This document shows positions 9,484-18,654 of a stretch of 64,000 bases of DNA, in pieces. Numbering within the stretch: the first letter of the stretch is position 1; each line of letters opens with the position of its first letter. The notes under the pieces were generated by a model. That model was not told the origin of the DNA and searched no databases. It was given only the letters and a program-made list of their open reading frames with translations. Source of the stretch: Faecalimonas umbilicata (GTDB taxonomy: Bacteria; Bacillota; Clostridia; Lachnospirales; Lachnospiraceae); the NCBI RefSeq assembly GCF_004346095.1, contig NZ_SLZV01000008.1, positions 37,617 to 101,616 on the forward strand, given 5' to 3'. A program made the translations under genes and the position numbers.

Positions 9484-11052
9484 CTATTTTGTCGTTGTCG
9501 CATTCCAGTAGATTGGGAATCTCAAATATCCCACATCTTCTACCTCTGCACGCATTGCGCTGATTCCTGTGTAATGTCCAATAACCGTTGCTGCTCCGTA
9601 TTCGTATAAGAATGTCTGCAAATCTGCCCATGCAGCAGAAGCATCTTCCGCATTTGCTGCAGAACGAATCTTCTCGATTCCTTCTGATACTTCCGGTCTG
9701 TCAAGCCCTGCCCATCCTTTATCTAGTACAGACAATTGGATTGGCAACATGTTATAGCTATTACTTGTAATAAACATAGAATACTGCTTCGGATCTGCAC
9801 GGTGTTCCATGAATGTACTGAAGTCATAGCTTTCTACTTCCGCATTAATTCCAGCTTTCTTTAACTGTTCCTGAACAACAAGTGTTGCATTATACATTTC
9901 TTGATAATCTGGTGTTGTGACAAGCACAAGTTTTTCGTTATTGTATCCAGCTTTTTGGAGTAACTCTTTTGCTTTATCTACATCATTCTGATTGTAATAT
10001 TCTTTTCCTGCATCCGTTCCCCACTGTGCATCTGTCGGAATGCTCCAACTTGCATTTGCTTCAAAGAGGTCTGGATTTCCATAACTTGCAAGCAAAATAT
10101 CTTCACAATTTAATGCCGCCAAAACTGCCTGTCGCATATTGACATCTGCCATGATTCCTTCTGTTGTATTTAAGAACAGATTCAGTGTACCGCCGCGTTC
10201 TACACTCATTTCCAAATTTTTATCTTTGGAAAGTTCTTCATAGTTATCTGCTGGAATCTCTTCCGCAATATCATACTGTCCGCTCTGTACTCCGGCAATC
10301 CTTGTTGCCGTATCTGTCACAACGTCAAAGTAAAGTGTTTCCGTGGCAGCTTTCTTCTCCCCCGCAAGTCCGGTAGATACCTCTTCTGCCGGCTGATATG
10401 CTTCATTCTTCTCAAGCTTTACATACTGATCCTGCTTCCAATCTGCTACCTTATACGGACCAGTTCCAATATATTCCTTAATTCCTTCTGCTGTAGCTGT
10501 CTCTGCCACGTCTGCCGGATAGATTGCTGCAAACTGGATTGGACTTGCAAGAATCATGATGATATCTGAGGAAGCCTGATTCACTTTCAATGTCACTGTA
10601 TAATCATCCACCTTCTCAAATACAGAGCCTCCAATCAATGTTTTTGCTTTTGCAGAAACTTCCAACCATCTGTTCATAGAAGCAACGACATCGTCTGCCT
10701 TCATCTCTTCTCCATTGTGAAACTTTACACCCTCGCGAAGTTTGATCGTATAGACCGTTCCATCCTCACTGACTTCATAAGATTTTGCAAGCACTGGTGT
10801 CGGTTCATAATTTTCACTCATTGCAAACAACGGCTCATAAATATGAACTCCAAGTCCTCCTACAATATTGGAATTGATTGACTGAGGGTCAAGAGATGGT
10901 GGATTTGCAGAAATTGCAATATGCATTTCTGATTCTTTTGTTTCCTTCTTTTCTGCGGTTCCCTTGTTCTCCTTTGCACCACCGCATCCTGTAAACAACA
11001 GCGACATACACATCGTTGCTGACAGAAGACCTGCTATTACTTTTCTTTTCAT
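9484..11052 (-). CDS. oppA: Oligopeptide-binding lipoprotein (OppA-type, SBP family 5)
   Basis: The 522-residue extracellular substrate-binding protein has a lipoprotein signal peptide with lipobox LLFTGC, so it is anchored to the outer face of the membrane. Family-5 features include SANPPSLDPQSINS near the mature N-terminus, VYTIKLREGVKFHNGEEMKADDVV, and TGPYKVADW in the middle. The start at 11052 (MKRKVIAG) has AGGAGG at ideal distance. It is the first gene of the importer operon. Nickel- or dipeptide-binding members of the same family cannot be excluded. Confidence 0.9.
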   Translation of the reverse strand: MKRKVIAGLLSATMCMSLLFTGCGGAKENKGTAEKKETKESEMHIAISANPPSLDPQSINSNIVGGLGVHIYEPLFAMSENYEPTPVLAKSYEVSEDGTVYTIKLREGVKFHNGEEMKADDVVASMNRWLEVSAKAKTLIGGSVFEKVDDYTVTLKVNQASSDIIMILASPIQFAAIYPADVAETATAEGIKEYIGTGPYKVADWKQDQYVKLEKNEAYQPAEEVSTGLAGEKKAATETLYFDVVTDTATRIAGVQSGQYDIAEEIPADNYEELSKDKNLEMSVERGGTLNLFLNTTEGIMADVNMRQAVLAALNCEDILLASYGNPDLFEANASWSIPTDAQWGTDAGKEYYNQNDVDKAKELLQKAGYNNEKLVLVTTPDYQEMYNATLVVQEQLKKAGINAEVESYDFSTFMEHRADPKQYSMFITSNSYNMLPIQLSVLDKGWAGLDRPEVSEGIEKIRSAANAEDASAAWADLQTFLYEYGAATVIGHYTGISAMRAEVEDVGYLRFPIYWNATTTK

Positions 11053-11131
11053 AAACGTATTTCCTCCTGAATTTTTCCTTGAAAAATCTCTGTAGCATCT
11101 TGATATCCGGCATCCTACCGGAACCATACCT

Positions 11132-11161
11132 ATTTTAACGGAAGATTCTTTTTTCGTCTAA
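11132..11161 (-). promoter_or_regulatory. Candidate promoter of the oligopeptide importer operon
   Basis: A -10 TAAAAT (11132-11137) stands 18 bases downstream of a weak -35 TTAGAC (11156-11161) on the minus strand, 80 bases before the oppA-type start and just past the queA terminator. Confidence 0.35.
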
Positions 11162-11206
11162 TTGATTTTTTCTGCAAAAACTTATTGTTTATCGATTTTA
11201 TCAATA

Positions 11207-11241
11207 GAAAAAAGTGATCAATCCTACCAACTGATCACTTT
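11207..11241 (-). terminator. Intrinsic terminator of the sppA-RDD-queA operon
   Basis: The stem AAAGTGATCA with TGATCACTTT, loop about 11 bases, is followed by Ts on the minus strand. It starts just after the queA stop. Confidence 0.85.
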
Positions 11242-11247
11242 GCCTTT

Positions 11248-12273
11248 TTACCGGATAAACATCGCATCTCCAAAACTAAAGAAACGATATCTTTCTTTAA
11301 TTGCTTCCTCATATGCATTTAATACATGCTCTCTTCCTGCTAATGCCGAAACAAGCATAACAAGTGTAGATTCTGGCAGATGGAAGTTTGTAATCAGACA
11401 ATCCAGTACTTTAAACTGATACCCCGGATAAATAAAAATATCCGTCCATCCACTCACGGGTGCGATCGTTCCATCTTCTTTTGCCGCAGACTCAATAGTA
11501 CGGCAGCTTGTAGTACCGACCGCAATGACTCTTTTGCCATTTGCTTTTGCAGTGTTGATCTTCTCTGCTGCCTCTTCCTCAATCTGATAGAACTCAGAAT
11601 GCATGTGGTGTTCTAAAATATTATCTACTTTCACCGGACGGAATGTCCCTAGACCTACATGCAAGGTCACTCTCGCAATCTGCACTCCTTTTTCCTCAAT
11701 CTTCTTTAACAGCTCCGGGGTAAAATGAAGTCCTGCTGTCGGCGCCGCTGCAGAACCGCTGTGTTTTGCATAAACCGTCTGGTATCGGTTCTTATCTTCC
11801 AACTGATGTGTAATGTACGGCGGAAGCGGCATCTGTCCAAGCCGGTCAAGGATTTCTTCAAAAATCCCTTCATATTCAAAATGGATCAGACGATTTCCTT
11901 CTTCTACAATATCCACCACTTCTCCGACTAACAATCCGTCCCCAAAGCTGATCCTTGTTCCCATCTTAGCCTTTTTCCCAGGTTTTACCAATGTCTCCCA
12001 GACATCGTTTTCCTTTCTCTTTAACAGCAATACTTCAATCTTTGCATCTGTTCCGATTTTGGAACCGATCAGCCTTGCCGGGATCACTTTCGTGTCATTG
12101 ATTACAAGGCAGTCCCCCGCCTCAAGATAATCTATGATTTCTCGGAACACATGATGTTCTGTCTTTCCCGTCTCCTTATCCAGTACAAGCAATCTGGAAC
12201 TGGATCGATCCTCCAGCGGATCCTGCGCGATCAATTCCTCCGGTAAATCAAAATTAAAATCTTCTTTTCTCAT
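11248..12273 (-). CDS. queA: S-adenosylmethionine:tRNA ribosyltransferase-isomerase
   Basis: The 341-residue enzyme transfers and isomerises the ribose of S-adenosylmethionine onto 7-aminomethyl-7-deazaguanine in tRNA, making epoxyqueuosine. Family hallmarks are the N-terminus [42 protein letters not shown] and the C-terminal FGDAMFI. Length is normal. Its start overlaps the last 20 bases of the upstream RDD gene, so the two are translationally linked. No other queuosine genes are in the window. Confidence 0.96.
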   Translation of the reverse strand: MRKEDFNFDLPEELIAQDPLEDRSSSRLLVLDKETGKTEHHVFREIIDYLEAGDCLVINDTKVIPARLIGSKIGTDAKIEVLLLKRKENDVWETLVKPGKKAKMGTRISFGDGLLVGEVVDIVEEGNRLIHFEYEGIFEEILDRLGQMPLPPYITHQLEDKNRYQTVYAKHSGSAAAPTAGLHFTPELLKKIEEKGVQIARVTLHVGLGTFRPVKVDNILEHHMHSEFYQIEEEAAEKINTAKANGKRVIAVGTTSCRTIESAAKEDGTIAPVSGWTDIFIYPGYQFKVLDCLITNFHLPESTLVMLVSALAGREHVLNAYEEAIKERYRFFSFGDAMFIR

Positions 12274-12940
12274 CTTCCGTCTCCTTCACTTCTTGTCGTT
12301 CTTCTATCTTCTCATCCATTCTGTCGCCCTGCATCTGCCGGCAAACTTCTCTATCTACTTTCTCCACGCTCTGTCTCTGCTCTGATTCTGCCTGCACAGC
12401 TGGATTCTGCATAGGATGATGTGGCATCCCATATGATCCCTGCGGTACTCCGCTATTGACAACTGTCACTTTCACTCGCTTCTCGTAAATCACGCGCGTA
12501 CCACAAATCATATCATGCAATCCCCTCTTCTGTCCATCAATTCCTGCCATGATATATCCGATTCCCCAAAAAAAGCTGCACAGAAATCTTCCGATCGTTT
12601 CTCGATAGATTACATTAAAAAGTGTAAGTTTCTCTCCTGTTTCCGCGACTACACGGAGATTCATCAGCTTTTTCCCAAGTGTTGTACCGGTATAATACGT
12701 CAGCAAAATATAATACAACACTCCGCCAAGATACAGATAAATATCCTTGATCGTATACGAAAACAACACCCTATACTCCAAAAGTTCCGTCGGAAAGAGC
12801 AGCGAAAGCAAAGCAAGCGGAATCCTTGCAAACAACAAGATTCCTCCAACTATTACCATATCAATCAAGTGCGCCGCCATCCGGACAAAAAATCCTGCAC
12901 ATACAGCCGGCTCTCCGGCTTTATTGTAACTGTTCTGCAT
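12254..12940 (-). CDS. RDD family membrane protein
   Basis: The 228-residue protein has an RDD domain: an Arg near the first helix ([17 protein letters not shown]), several hydrophobic segments, the [13 protein letters not shown] motif, and [15 protein letters not shown] proteins are integral membrane proteins of mostly unknown role; some are proposed ion antiporters. The C-terminal 70 residues are polar, Gln/Glu-rich and probably disordered. The gene overlaps sppA upstream by about 20 bases and queA downstream by 20 bases, giving a tightly packed operon. Confidence 0.85.
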   Translation of the reverse strand: MQNSYNKAGEPAVCAGFFVRMAAHLIDMVIVGGILLFARIPLALLSLLFPTELLEYRVLFSYTIKDIYLYLGGVLYYILLTYYTGTTLGKKLMNLRVVAETGEKLTLFNVIYRETIGRFLCSFFWGIGYIMAGIDGQKRGLHDMICGTRVIYEKRVKVTVVNSGVPQGSYGMPHHPMQNPAVQAESEQRQSVEKVDREVCRQMQGDRMDEKIEERQEVKETEDEKRRF

Positions 12941-13910
12941 AATACATCAGCACCCCGCTTCCAAGATCCTCATTCCATTCCGTCAGCACTTCCGCCTCAG
13001 ATTTTGGTTTGAGTGTCTCCAGTTTAGAAAACAAAGATGCGAGCGGAGACACTCCCTGCTCAGGTTCATAAAATGTTGTACATCCTGTTTCCTGTTCCAT
13101 TGCTTCCTGCATTTCCTCATACAGACTAATCTCATCGATCAACCCATTTGCTTTTGCCTGTTTTGCGGTGTAAGTTCTCCCATCTGCAATTTCTCTGACA
13201 GTCTCTTCTGTCATCTTTCTTCCATCTGCAACAATTTCCACAAACCGATCAAAAGACTCATCAACAGAACTCTGGTAAATCGCAATCTGTTCCTCTGTCA
13301 GCTTACTCATATCTTTATTTTTTCCGCTAGTAATACTCACAGAGCGGATTCCCAGTTTCTCATACAGTCCACTCATATCGTATCCGGACATAATCACACC
13401 AATCGACCCCGTTGTCGTATTGGGATTCGCATAGATCTTATCGGATGGTGCAGAAATATAATACCCGCCAGACGCTGCATAATGCTCCATGTAAGTCCAA
13501 ACCGGACGTCCGGTTTCTTCTTTATATGCTACTAATTTCCGGTATAATTCCTCCGACTCATATACGGTTCCTCCCGGAGAATCAACTCGAAGTAAAATCC
13601 CCTGATTTTTCTGATCCTCCATCATCCGGTCAATATAATCCAATGTGGTATCATGCTGATAGCCTGCCACAGTATCAAATATACCGTTGGAAGAAGTCTG
13701 TTCCTGAATCGTCCCTTCCACAGCAACAATTCCAATATATGGTTCTCCCGGAAGGGTTGTCGTATTTCCTCCTAACAGCGCATCCTCTGTCTTTTTTGCC
13801 GTATCCGCCAACATTCGCTCAGATAATGTATTTGTCAGCACACTGGAAACTCCTGTCACAATAAAAAGTCCTGCGGCAACAACCGCACCTATGATCTGTT
13901 TTTGATTCAT
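12921..13910 (-). CDS. sppA: Signal peptide peptidase SppA
   Basis: The 329-residue S49 serine protease cleaves leftover signal peptides in the membrane. An N-terminal anchor helix (IIGAVVAAGLFIVTGVSSV) precedes the protease domain. The nucleophile Ser lies in AASGGYYIS and the general-base Lys in ITSGKNKDM, as in the short Gram-positive SppA. I favour the start at 13910 (MNQKQ), which has AAAGGA ten bases upstream. An ATG at 13940 and a TTG at 13949 extend the frame but have poorer ribosome sites. It is the first gene of the operon with the RDD protein and queA. Confidence 0.92.
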   Translation of the reverse strand: MNQKQIIGAVVAAGLFIVTGVSSVLTNTLSERMLADTAKKTEDALLGGNTTTLPGEPYIGIVAVEGTIQEQTSSNGIFDTVAGYQHDTTLDYIDRMMEDQKNQGILLRVDSPGGTVYESEELYRKLVAYKEETGRPVWTYMEHYAASGGYYISAPSDKIYANPNTTTGSIGVIMSGYDMSGLYEKLGIRSVSITSGKNKDMSKLTEEQIAIYQSSVDESFDRFVEIVADGRKMTEETVREIADGRTYTAKQAKANGLIDEISLYEEMQEAMEQETGCTTFYEPEQGVSPLASLFSKLETLKPKSEAEVLTEWNEDLGSGVLMYYAEQLQ

Positions 13911-13961
13911 CTTCTGTTCATCCTTTCTTGCCTTTTCCATTTCCTGCAACTGCTATTTCTT

Positions 13962-13970
13962 ATTCTACCA
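13962..13970 (-). promoter_or_regulatory. Candidate extended -10 element before sppA
   Basis: The minus strand reads TGG-TAGAAT just upstream of sppA. There is no convincing -35 at 16-18 bases. Confidence 0.3.
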
Positions 13971-14073
13971 TAGGAAAAAAAGAAAGTCATCAAAAGTTGT
14001 TCATCAACAAAATAAACTATAGTGTTGCGTAAGAGTCACCCTTTTTTCTCCATTAGCAACGTATACCACCAAC

Positions 14074-14117
14074 TAAAAATACACCTTACTAAAAATCTCT
14101 CAGCAAGGTGTATTTTC
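14074..14117 (-). terminator. Terminator of the surface-protein operon
   Basis: A 12-bp stem (AAAATACACCTT with AAGGTGTATTTT) lies 21 bases after the stop at 14138. The T-run after it is short. Confidence 0.65.
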
Positions 14118-14137
14118 ATAAATGCTTTTATCTATTA

Positions 14138-17100
14138 TTAATTTTCTTTTCTATTTGCTGTTTTCCTGTTTCTTTTTGAAACACAAAAACAAATCATAAT
14201 GATGCCTCCCGATACTATCAGCAGCAAAATCAACCCGGTAACTACAACAGGGTCTCCTGTTTTTACCGACTCTCCCTTACTTGGTTTTTGAGCTGTTTGC
14301 CCATTCGGCTTTTCTCCATCCGGTTTTGGCTGTTCTGGGTTTGGTTTTTCCGGACTTGGCTGCTCTGGGTTTGGCTGCTCTGGGTTTGGCTGTTCTGGGT
14401 TCGGCTGCTCTGGGTTTGGCTGTTCTGGGTTCGGCTGCTCTGGGTTCGGCTGTTCTGGGTTTGGCTGCTCTGGATCTGGTTGTTCCGGAACAGATGCCAA
14501 AAATTCAGCAGCTCCAATATCAGGCTTTCCATCGGCAAGGCTGTTTCCAAAGAAATCTTTGTCATATCCAACCCCATTGATTTGCGGGAAGTTATTTCCC
14601 ACCACATAATCAATACTATTTCCATTTTTCGCCTGCTCAAAAAGATCTCTTGGAGACATACCTCTTCCGTCAACTAACTCTGTACCTCCAAAATGTTTCC
14701 ATGCTTCATCCACTGTAATTCCCTTGTCGATCAACACGGAAGTATCTTCCAATTTATATCCATCCAGAGCTCCAGAGGATCCGGTTACTGCTGTTTTACT
14801 CTCATTTACTTCCGGGCCGGTTCCAGGTGCTGTCAGACCTGCATCTTCCGCTTTCAGTGGGTTATCATCCCCCTCAAACGCCTCTATCCCACCAGTATAT
14901 GCATTATTATATAATTTCATATACGTTGTCAGATTTTGTGTTTCTCCTCCATAGAATTTCTGTCCTTCTGGGTAGTGGAACACATTATTAAATGCAAAGG
15001 TATCATTTACCCCTTGTCCAGCTCCTGTATTTGATAAGAAGAAGACTCCCTTCTCTAAAAGCTGATCTGAGTAAATTGTGTTGTTATAAATCATAGTTCC
15101 TTTTGGACATCCCTGTGCAAATTCAAATGTTTTATCACGGTCATTCTGACTGATATTGTAGCGCACTGTCGCTCCTGTATGCGGATACCCACCCATAATA
15201 AGCATAAATCCACCTTCGTTATTGTGGCTGTAATTATACTGCATAACCGAGTTTGAAGATGCATGGTCACAGTCTAATCCCTGACCATCCGTTGTTCCAT
15301 GTGTCTCATATGCTTCATTATATTGCAACACTGTATTCGCTGCTTCAAATGGCCAGATACCAACATTATATCCTGTATTCTGATACCGACAATCTCTTAC
15401 CAGGTTATGTTCAATCAATGCCCCATCTGTATCTCTGACTGTAATTCCATCTCCTCCGATTTTCTCCATATAGTTGTCTCTTACAACTACGTTGGTCGAT
15501 GGATACCAGTTTACAGGGACACCCGGATCATTCTTTTCCCACTGGTTACACCACTGTGAACTGATCAACTTAATTCCAGATCTGTCCACTCTCTCAAATG
15601 TACATCCCGAAATTAAAATCTGATCATATTTGCTTGGAACTCCTGTTAATGTTCCATTTTGTATATTTGCTTTTACATCGAAGAAAATTCCACCATTCCA
15701 CTTCGATTTAATATTTCCATTAATGTCATGAATATAGCAATCTTCAATTCGAATATCTGAAGCGGTTCCAAAATCACGGATTGACACGTTAATTGCTCTT
15801 AACGCTTTTTCCTGATTGTTGCTTCCATTCAACTCAAAATTTTGATTATACTTTTGATCTAAGTTTGTAATTTCTAAGCGATTAATATGGATATACTGCT
15901 GATTATATAATGAAATTACATTTTCAACTTCTCCGTTTCCTTCCAGTCTTGGCAGTTCCCCTTCTCCGTAAGAACTGATTTCGATTGGCTGTTCTGCACT
16001 TCCCATTCCCTGAAATGCTAACTGTTCCCCACGGAATACACTTCCACATTTTAATAAAATACGATCACCCGGAACAAACAAATTATGTTCTTTAATTCTC
16101 CCTAATGTTCTCCACGCTTCTTTTTCCGATGTCCCGACAGATTGATCGTTTCCACCTTCAGAGTCTACATAAAATGTTTTCGCTTCTCTCACCGTATCAT
16201 CTTCAAACACAGCATTGACTCTCAGTTTTTCAAACTCTCCCGCCGGCATCACAAATTTATTATCTACAATCGAAAGGCTTTCCATTCCCTCCACCTGATA
16301 TTCTTTGAAGCGATAGCCCGCTTTCGGAATCGTCTGGAGTGTAACCGTATCACCTTCTTTTGCTTCCGCAACATCTGAAACTGCTGTTCCGGCACGATGT
16401 TCCAAATCTTCCTGCCCATTGTAAATTGTTACAACTTCAATAGGTTTCTTTTCGCAAATTTTCTCTACGAGCAGATTGTCAAATCCCATTGACGCTCCCT
16501 GTGTCATATTCCATAACTGAACTTTCGGTGTCATCCCACCCCAGTTGTTCTGTTCTGTATAAGCTACAAGTTCTTGACCATTTGCAGAAACTCTGACCTC
16601 ATTTTTTACCACAGTGATTTCTATATGTGCATATTGCTCCGTCAACTGAAACGCTGCTTTTTTTAATTCTACATTCGTTCCGTCAATTTTTCTCAACATC
16701 AAGCTTCCCTGAGAATTAATCGCTACTACATAACGTTGTGTACTTTGTTCTCCACCACGAAAAGCAATCTGCATTGTACCCGAAGTTTGCGTAACTCTCC
16801 TTACATCCACAGAAATCCGATAGCCTTCCTGTGCCGAAACCTGACTCCAGTCAATAGCCGGCTCATAGAAATTGCTTCCTTGTCCTTCCGGGATATCTAC
16901 CACCAATTCTCCGTTAGAAATGTGAACTCCTCCTGGAAGCGCAGCTCCTGGTTCTCCTCCAAAATCATCAAAAAAGACTTCATCTTTCCCTGGCTCCCTT
17001 GTTGTAAAATACGCCTTTACAACTACCGTAGGGAATTTTTCATTTAGTTGAAAACGGTTGTTATCGATTGTTACCAGATTATCTGTATTGGTATCATACC

Positions 17101-17449
17101 GTTGAAAGACATATCCATGATTTGCTTTTACAGTTAATGTCACCCACTCTCCGGAATGTCCTGACAATTTATCTGCGGTCAATGTTCCGCCAATATGTTC
17201 TTCATCTAATTTTCCGTCTGTATAAGTTTCTAGAACAACCTTACATTCTGTCGCTGCCGCCTGTTCCTCTGTTTGTACCATCTCTTCTTGTGGTACTATT
17301 TCTTCTGATTGAATTTCAACCTGTTCTTCTGTCACAATCTCCGACACATTTTGTTGTTCTTCTGCCGCAACCGCATACTCCAGCGAACCTCCAGCCAAAA
17401 GCGTTGCAGTCAAAATCATACACGAGATTCTCTTTTTCATATGTTTCAT
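14138..17449 (-). CDS. Cell-surface right-handed beta-helix protein with PNPEQ repeat stalk
   Basis: The protein is 1103 residues. Domains in order: signal peptide ending near AVAAE; a first InlB-B/bacterial-repeat domain (about 70-150); a concanavalin-like jelly-roll region (about 155-335); a second repeat domain (about 338-420); and a parallel beta-helix opening with FYVDSEGGNDQSVG and GDRILLKCGSVF (about 425-1000). The C-terminus has a tandem PNPEQ stalk, VKTGD, one hydrophobic helix and a basic tail. The C-terminus resembles a Gram-positive wall anchor but lacks a canonical LPXTG. Beta-helix proteins of this layout are often polysaccharide lyases or glycosidases; I cannot assign the substrate. 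AAGGAG precedes the ATG. It lies 15 bases after a foldase-like gene. Confidence 0.8.
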   Translation of the reverse strand: MKHMKKRISCMILTATLLAGGSLEYAVAAEEQQNVSEIVTEEQVEIQSEEIVPQEEMVQTEEQAAATECKVVLETYTDGKLDEEHIGGTLTADKLSGHSGEWVTLTVKANHGYVFQRYDTNTDNLVTIDNNRFQLNEKFPTVVVKAYFTTREPGKDEVFFDDFGGEPGAALPGGVHISNGELVVDIPEGQGSNFYEPAIDWSQVSAQEGYRISVDVRRVTQTSGTMQIAFRGGEQSTQRYVVAINSQGSLMLRKIDGTNVELKKAAFQLTEQYAHIEITVVKNEVRVSANGQELVAYTEQNNWGGMTPKVQLWNMTQGASMGFDNLLVEKICEKKPIEVVTIYNGQEDLEHRAGTAVSDVAEAKEGDTVTLQTIPKAGYRFKEYQVEGMESLSIVDNKFVMPAGEFEKLRVNAVFEDDTVREAKTFYVDSEGGNDQSVGTSEKEAWRTLGRIKEHNLFVPGDRILLKCGSVFRGEQLAFQGMGSAEQPIEISSYGEGELPRLEGNGEVENVISLYNQQYIHINRLEITNLDQKYNQNFELNGSNNQEKALRAINVSIRDFGTASDIRIEDCYIHDINGNIKSKWNGGIFFDVKANIQNGTLTGVPSKYDQILISGCTFERVDRSGIKLISSQWCNQWEKNDPGVPVNWYPSTNVVVRDNYMEKIGGDGITVRDTDGALIEHNLVRDCRYQNTGYNVGIWPFEAANTVLQYNEAYETHGTTDGQGLDCDHASSNSVMQYNYSHNNEGGFMLIMGGYPHTGATVRYNISQNDRDKTFEFAQGCPKGTMIYNNTIYSDQLLEKGVFFLSNTGAGQGVNDTFAFNNVFHYPEGQKFYGGETQNLTTYMKLYNNAYTGGIEAFEGDDNPLKAEDAGLTAPGTGPEVNESKTAVTGSSGALDGYKLEDTSVLIDKGITVDEAWKHFGGTELVDGRGMSPRDLFEQAKNGNSIDYVVGNNFPQINGVGYDKDFFGNSLADGKPDIGAAEFLASVPEQPDPEQPNPEQPNPEQPNPEQPNPEQPNPEQPNPEQPNPEQPSPEKPNPEQPKPDGEKPNGQTAQKPSKGESVKTGDPVVVTGLILLLIVSGGIIMICFCVSKRNRKTANRKEN
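14330..14487 (-). repeat. 15-bp tandem coding repeat (PNPEQ stalk)
   Basis: About ten 15-base units encode PDPEQ, seven exact PNPEQ, PSPEK and PNPEQ. Only a few third-position C/T changes differ between units, so the copy number is likely to vary between strains by slippage. Confidence 0.9.
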
Positions 17450-17464
17450 TTGCTTTCTCCTTAA

Positions 17465-18280
17465 TTATTTTTTCATAAAATTCCAAACGTTAGACTCTGA
17501 AATCCTTTTTTGCAATTCTACTTCAAACTTATTTGCAATGCACTGTTCCAACACTGCTCCTGACACTTCCTCATAGGACAGATACCCTCCATCCTCCCGG
17601 CTTGTACAATACAGTTCTTTTTCTTCCCCCTGCGCTGTACTCCAGATGACTTTTCCTCCTTCCTCCAACAACAAAAGCCTGTTGACAAATTCCTCGTCGA
17701 ATTCCATTTTTGCACGAATATTATTTTTGTCCAGTATCACAGATTCTTTATAAATCTCTCTTCCATCCTGCCGCACTGTGTATTCCGCACAAACCGTATC
17801 CACTTCTTTGAAATTTTCCTGATGAGTCTTGTAAAATTCATACAACTCTTTTTTCTCAACACGTTTCATCATGTGGTCCTTTAAGCTTCTTTCATACTCT
17901 CCGAGTTGCCGCTTATAATATTGCATTGGCGTAAACTCTACCGGACCATATAAAGGTTCTCCTTTCTGCTTTATCTCTTTCCTTTCTTTATTTTCAGTTT
18001 TCAAAGACTTTTGAAACGTCTCATAAGAAAACTCATCAGCCAGTCCTTCCTTTGATGCCCAGTTAAAAATGACTCTTGACCGTATTGCCCTATCTATATC
18101 ATGATTGTGAAACCGTATTTCTTCCTGTGTAATACCTTTCCCATCCACAATCAATGGATATTCCACTGCGAGCAGATTCTTTATTAAAAAAAATCCAAAA
18201 AAGAGTAGGAGTACAATCCCTCCTATCACAACTTGCTTTTTTCTATTTAATTTCTTCCCTCTTATCGAAAACCGCTTCAT
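17465..18280 (-). CDS. Membrane-anchored SurA/PrsA-like foldase homolog
   Basis: The 271-residue protein has a basic N-terminus, one membrane helix (VVIGGIVLLLFFGFFLI) and an extracellular domain. The start of that domain (YPLIVDGKGITQEEIRFH) resembles the N-terminal segment of SurA/PrsA-type peptidyl-prolyl isomerases. The C-terminal half, with EEGGKVIWS and DGGYLSYEEVSGAVLEQ, could be a degenerate parvulin domain, but its core motifs are missing. It sits 15 bases upstream of the surface beta-helix gene, so a dedicated chaperone role for that protein is a reasonable inference. Family assignment is tentative. Confidence 0.5.
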   Translation of the reverse strand: MKRFSIRGKKLNRKKQVVIGGIVLLLFFGFFLIKNLLAVEYPLIVDGKGITQEEIRFHNHDIDRAIRSRVIFNWASKEGLADEFSYETFQKSLKTENKERKEIKQKGEPLYGPVEFTPMQYYKRQLGEYERSLKDHMMKRVEKKELYEFYKTHQENFKEVDTVCAEYTVRQDGREIYKESVILDKNNIRAKMEFDEEFVNRLLLLEEGGKVIWSTAQGEEKELYCTSREDGGYLSYEEVSGAVLEQCIANKFEVELQKRISESNVWNFMKK

Positions 18281-18384
18281 GCTATCCCCTATCCGTTGTT
18301 TTTTTATTTTTTATAAATAATAAAACGTGTTTTTTCTTCCATTTTATAATTTTTAGCTGTTTTACGCTTATTAATTATTTTTAT

Positions 18385-18412
18385 TTTATAACGAAAATAG
18401 GTTCTTTAGCAA
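18385..18412 (-). promoter_or_regulatory. Candidate promoter of the foldase-surface protein operon
   Basis: On the minus strand TTGCTA (18407-18412) and TATAAA (18385-18390) are 16 bases apart, about 105 bases before the first gene. Confidence 0.45.
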
Positions 18413-18416
18413 GAAC
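18401..18416. promoter_or_regulatory. Inverted repeat GTTCTT-N4-AAGAAC over the -35
   Basis: A perfect 6-bp inverted repeat with a four-base spacer covers the proposed -35 of the surface operon. Its position is that of a repressor operator; the binding protein is unknown. Confidence 0.4.
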
Positions 18417-18537
18417 ATTTGCATTGCTATTTTACACAATATTTTCTTTTGATTTTTATGCATTTTCACTATGATTTGTTATACAATTTTTACATTTTTA
18501 TTTTATTTATAATAATTTTTATCCCTATCAGGAAACA

Positions 18538-18585
18538 CACAAAAAAGGCAAAACCCATTACATTTCGCAACAGATTCTGCCTTCT
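18538..18585 (-). terminator. Probable terminator of pheS-pheT
   Basis: The minus strand has AAGGCA pairing with TGCCTT across a long loop, followed by a T-run, 70 bases after the pheT stop. Confidence 0.5.
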
Positions 18586-18654
18586 ATTGAAACACTATGA
18601 AATTTCTATTGAAAATATTTTTCTAAGACACTTTCTCAGAATAGCATCCAATTT

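Larger units (their letters stand above)
18281..18654. other. AT-rich intergenic region between foldase-surface operon and pheT
   Basis: The 374-base gap is very AT-rich and holds no convincing gene. It contains a candidate promoter and inverted repeat for the surface operon (18385-18416) and the pheT terminator (18538-18585). Confidence 0.7.

Noticed and set aside
14138..14320. Canonical LPXTG sortase signal
   Set aside because: The C-terminus has VKTGD before the helix, not LPXTG; at most a divergent anchor.
14330..14487. Possible CRISPR array
   Set aside because: The units are contiguous 15-bp coding repeats without spacers, in frame with a surface protein.
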